A stretch of 64,000 nt of DNA from assembly GCA_009829735.1 (NCBI GenBank), contig CM020620.1:20806020-20870019 (forward strand). The letters run 5' to 3'. Shown here piece by piece: positions 60,133 to 64,000 of the stretch. This DNA is from Pyropia yezoensis. Its lineage: Eukaryota; Rhodophyta; Bangiophyceae; Bangiales; Bangiaceae. The notes under the pieces are model-generated. The model was given only the letters and a program-made list of their open reading frames with translations. It did no database searches and was not told where the DNA came from. The stretch's first letter is position 1, and each line of letters begins with the position of its first letter. A program made the translations under genes and the position numbers.

Positions 60133-61182
60133 ATGGCAGAGCGGGAGGTCGAGCCGTCGGGCAGCGACCGCGGCGGCACGGGGAGCTCCCTGTACGGGGC
60201 GACGGACTCGGCTGCGTCGTCAGGTCGCGCAGACGATGATTCCCTGACGCCCGCCGGAGGGGGGGATGGCAGCCGAGGCAGTGTCGATGGCTGCAGACGT
60301 GATGGCGACGGTAGCGGTGGCAGTGCAACGGACCTGGAAGCGGAGGGCGGAGACCTTGAGGCGGGGATTAACGGTGCTACTGCCGCTGCCGCGGCTGTGG
60401 CTGCCGCTGCGGGGACACAAGATGAGGAGGCAGAGGGGAGTGGAAAGAAGGGAAAGAAGGGGAAGAAGCAGAAAAAGGCGAAGAAGCCCCAGATGAAGGA
60501 TGACATCAAGACGTCCATGGCGTCGGAGCGCACGTTCTTCAAGGTATGCCTGTCGTGTCGACAAAGCCCTTGGGGGGGAGGGCGGGGCGGGGATGGGGGA
60601 GGCAGATGCAAGCGCGGGTGTGTGTGGGGGATTGCATGTCCTCGGTGCCGCCATGGCCGTGCTCGCCTGCCCCTGCGGCCCTGCATTGCGTGGCTGCTGG
60701 GTGCGTTGCAGCGCGTGAGATTGACACTATGTGGCACGTGTTGAGGCGCTTATGGGACCCCTTTGAGACCACCTGGTGCTGGAATTGCCGCCGTTGCCAT
60801 TATTCTGTCGCTGGTTATATTCCCGCCCCTCCTCTCTTCTCTCTCGTTTCCCCCCCCCGCACTCCCGCCCTCTTTCCCGCCGTCGGCCCCATTCCAGTGG
60901 ATTTGGACGGGCTTCCACATTGGCGGCGTCGGGACGTTTATCCTCGGCTTTTTCTCCTCTGACGGCGGCTATTGGCGGCTGTCGCTGGTGGCATTTGCGT
61001 GGCTGGTGGCGTTTGGCGGCATTTTTTACGGGCTCGCCCAGTTTTATCGCCGCCGTGCGGCGCTCCGGGAGGGGCGGCTGGAGCCCGAGGCGTGGGAGAA
61101 CCCACACGCGCCGGCGATTGTGGTGGCCATGTTCACCGTCGTCATCTCGTCGGTGCTGGTGTTTGCAGTGGCCACATCCTGA
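60133..61182 (+). CDS. VTC1-like (DUF202) membrane protein, two exons, 231 aa
   Basis: Exon 1 is 60133-60543 and exon 2 60898-61182; the 354-nt intron (GTATGC...CATTCCAG) is phase 0. The first 137 residues are a Ser/Gly/Asp/Ala-rich low-complexity region with a Lys cluster (KKGKKGKKQKKAKK) just before the domain. The DUF202 domain begins SERTFFK/WIW across the splice junction, the signature of the small VTC subunit of the vacuolar transporter chaperone, and has three predicted membrane helices (FHIGGVGTFILGFF, LSLVAFAWLVAFGG, AIVVAMFTVVISSVLVF). In yeast Vtc1 joins the complex that makes polyphosphate and moves it into the vacuole. The long N-terminal extension is unlike the 129-residue yeast protein. 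Supports a eukaryotic source. Confidence 0.88.
60544..60897 (+). other. Intron of the VTC1-like gene
   Basis: GTATGC donor, pyrimidine-rich end and CCATTCCAG acceptor; splits the conserved ERTFFKW motif between Lys and Trp. Confidence 0.88.
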
Positions 61183-64000
61183 CAAGGGAGTTGAGCGGGG
61201 GTTGGGTGTGGAGAGGACGGTAGAGGAGGAGGGCTCATGGGGACATTCGTGGGGCTTTAGAAGTGGGGTGCATCATATCGGCGAGCAGGATAGGGGATTG
61301 GGGGGACCGGCGAAGCAGCGGTGTACACCTCATCAATGGAAAGAGGATGGCGGCCTGTAAGGCTCGCGCCACCTTACCCCGTCTCCTCCCGCCCTCTGGC
61401 CTGCTCTTTCCCCCCCCTCTCCTGCCAGTTGCGGCTGCGCAGGTGCAGCGGCTGCCGCCGCCGCCACCCGGCGGCGAAAGGGCTCCTGCCGCCGCGGTAG
61501 ATTTCTCCGCCAGCGTCCCGCCGCCACCATGTGGCGTCCGCGACCGCCATCGTCAGTTGTCGTGGCGCCCGACGGGACCCTACTGGGAGGTGAGGATAAA
61601 AGAGTGCTGGGCAAACGAAGCTGGCGGCGGGCGCTGCGGTGGGTCCTCCCCCGCGGCAGCGCGACTGTTCAGAGCTGCCTTTCCAAGTGGCACGCACCAA
61701 CCCAACGCAGGCCCGGCACGTGGCCTGCGATCATGGTGAGCGGCGTCGGGAGGCCGCCCGCCCCGAGAGGGACCCTGCACCGCTCCTATTCCACAGGACA
61801 TATGTGCACGGGGCGCCTGTAGCGGTGTGTGCAGGAGTGGATGGCGGCCGGGGACGCCGCGCCCCGCGACGGCCCTACATTCCACCGTTCGCACCAGTCG
61901 GGCGCCGACAAGGGGGGCACCCCCACTGGCAAAAGACTCCACCGTCCCCGCTATAGTGGTTGCGACGCCTACCCGGCTGTGGGGTAAGGAACGAGCCACG
62001 CGGCGGGCTTCGTTCACTCCACGCAGATCCAATCGTCCCGTCTGTAGGGCCGTTGGGGACTCAAAGGACTCGGCTGCCGCGGCCCTACTACTCACCGAGG
62101 TCGCTGAGACCCGCCTGGCCGCCGTCGCGGGGCCGCTCCCTCGCCAGCACCGTCCAATGCAGCGCCGGTCAGGAAGGAGGACAGCGGGGACACCTGGCCA
62201 ACACGCGCCCTCCTCTGAGCTCTGCCGATCGGGGGTACAGATCCGCGCGCCCACCCCCCGCGCTCTCCGAGAAAGGCGAAGGATCCAGTGGATCAGGCGA
62301 GGCCCCCTCTGGCTGCAGTCAAGGCAGGGTTGGTCGGGGGTCGATTCGGATTCGGATTCGGGTTCGCGAATACTGTGGATTCGCCCGAACTCTGGAAGCG
62401 TTCCACACGAACGACACATGCATTGAGAACACGTGGCAAGCAATTGACCACGTGTGAGCGTACTTGACAGAACTGGCATGGTCACTTGACCGGGTCTTGC
62501 AATGGGTGATGACGTGTCCACGCACACGGCCGTAGACAAGCATCAGGCTCCGTCGGGGTTGCGCGCTCTTGGACGGTGTGAGGCTGCGGAGGGCGGGGAG
62601 CTCATGCACCAGCAGCACGGTGACAGCACCTGATGCACTGCCTGACCGTTTCGAAGACCTGTCAAAGCTGCCAGATGAACGAGCGTGGGACACGTATTTT
62701 AAGGTGCCGCGGGTCAGTCATCGTAGGGTGGCGCCGCGTGGCGGCAACCAGTGAGCTCCCTCCACATACAGTATGGGCATATCCCATGATACTCGCTCAC
62801 TGCATTAGAAGACGGCTCCGCCTGTCTCTGGAGATCTCCCGAGCAAGGGTCGTACAGTACAGAGCCAGTGGGGAGCCATCTCCAGGCTCTTGGTGTGTTA
62901 TTGTGTAAAGTTCTTGCACACGTATTAACTTTTTTTCAAGTCTATCCGAACCGCGTTCGGATTCGGAAACCCGAAATACACCGTATTTGCCGAACGGTGG
63001 AGTGATTCGGGTGTAACGAAGCAAAAACCCTGAGTCAAGCGCCCACAGGGCCAGGTGCTGCTCGCGCCGGCCGACCCGCCAGATCACCGCCACGTGGCGG
63101 TCACCCGCCGGGCGGCAGCAAAGCTGCTGACCGTGGCGAAATGCACGTGGAGCGGACGGGCATGCGATGGACCCGTGGTGGCGGATTTTAGGCCACGTCC
63201 TCCTCCCGGCCTGGCACCCTGTGAAAACAAGGGGTTGCTGGGAGGGCAGAGGGCCTAGCCAGCCGGAAATCAGGGACACGCCGAGCGCTCTAGGAGGATG
63301 ACGGAGAGAAGCCGCCCCCGCACGAGCGGCGGGCGGGCAGGCCGCGCGTCCGCCGTCCGCGTCCGCGGCACAGACGCGGCCAGCCGGCCGGCTGGGGGTG
63401 GGGTCGGGAGGAGAGTCCACCCTCGCTGTCCGTGGGGGGGGGGGAATTGAGTTTTTGCATCAGCCCGCCACGAGTCCTCTCTGTGGGGCTTGCATACAGT
63501 AGCGGCCAGCGCATTGGCGAGGGCGGGGGGTCAGGAGGGGGGCCACACCGGGCCGAGCCAGCGTGGCTGTTTGTAGAGTATCGGTGGGCTCTCGCCACGT
63601 CGTCTACGTCCGCATCCGGTCGGACCCGGCCGGGTGGTGCCGGTGGACAGGCGACGGGGGGTGCGACGGGGAGGAGGGCGTGTACTGTACCTGTTGCACC
63701 CACTGTTGCCTTCCTGCTGTTGAGCTCCACCAGATGGGGCGGGCGGGGACCCCCCCATCGCGCTGGGCGGTGGGGGACTACTCCCATTCAGCGTCCCCCC
63801 CACCGAGCTTTGGGGCACAACCCACAGCCCCAAAGCACCGCGCGCCCAAGGGGCGGGTGTGTGGCTGCCCCCCACGGCGACGGCGGCCGCGACAGCCGCC
63901 CCCCCCGCCGCTGCCCCACCAGATGGGCCGCGTCACCGCCGCCGGTGGCTCTGTCGCGCCGCCGCTGCCGGTGGAACGGGCATGTGCCGCCGCCCGATCC
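61183..64000. other. GC-rich intergenic DNA to window end; no gene seen
   Basis: Long open frames on both strands (for example minus 61580-62539) are Arg/Pro/Ala-rich without domain motifs and look like GC-bias artefacts. A patch with ATTCGG repeats near 62344-62361 and related inverted motifs near 62945-63015 may bound a small degenerate element. No supported gene. Confidence 0.45.

Noticed and set aside
59676..60737. 353-codon minus-strand open frame over the VTC1-like gene
   Set aside because: Antisense to a spliced DUF202 gene and without motifs.
61580..62539. 319-codon minus-strand open frame
   Set aside because: Arg/Ser/Ala-rich with no domain pattern; no splice or poly(A) context.

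Overview
The window looks like nuclear DNA of a GC-rich eukaryote. Evidence is an SNF7/CHMP4 ESCRT-III gene, a VTC1-like (DUF202) gene with a clean GT-AG intron, an F-box gene, a PIF1-type helicase and chromodomain-bearing Ty3/gypsy retrotransposons. Strong G/C bias, few introns and heavy gypsy load would fit a bangiophyte red alga (Porphyra/Pyropia type); this is inference and no marker proves it. A run of exactly 500 N (31384-31883) shows a draft long-read scaffold.

Layout. 1-5723: minus-strand gypsy element A, cut by the window edge. 5724-12982: an older unique stretch with a 630-codon orphan gene, a tyrosine-recombinase gene in pieces and the start of a third gene ('ORF3'). ORF3 is broken twice: by a solo LTR of the A/B family (12983-13452, target duplication GCGGC) and by a 34-kb nest of retrotransposons (13813-47860, target duplication ATGAT). 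Its 3' end lies at 47866-48279, tail to tail with a PIF1-like helicase gene (48430-50391, minus). 51732-53468 encodes a secreted orphan protein. 53469-64000 is ordinary gene territory: F-box exon, SNF7/CHMP4 (minus), VTC1-like gene (plus), and long GC-rich intergenic DNA.

The nest is a three-level stack. Element E (minus, LTRs 13813-14175 and 47498-47860) is split between gag and pol by element D (minus, LTRs 22055-22625 and 44646-45216, duplication ATACC). D is split near the start of its accessory gene by element B (plus, LTRs 22878-23346 and 35922-36389, duplication TCCGG/TCGGG). Removing each insert with one copy of its duplication brings the interrupted reading frame back into register. 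With the inserts taken out E is about 10.9 kb and D about 9.6 kb; B is about 9.4 kb once a false assembly duplication around the N gap is collapsed.

All three families in the nest (B, D, E) carry, between pol and the 3' LTR and on the opposite strand, a large accessory gene (about 560 to 840 codons). The three copies share short collinear motifs by eye. They also share one 17-nt primer-binding site. Most internal genes carry one or a few in-frame stops, and two of the four reverse transcriptases have a damaged YLDD box, so these are young but decaying copies.

The sequence hosting the nest is the other point of interest: orphan gene, tyrosine recombinase, ORF3 and PIF1-like helicase could together be one roughly 11-12 kb multigene tyrosine-recombinase DNA transposon. 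Its ends were not found, so this remains a hypothesis.
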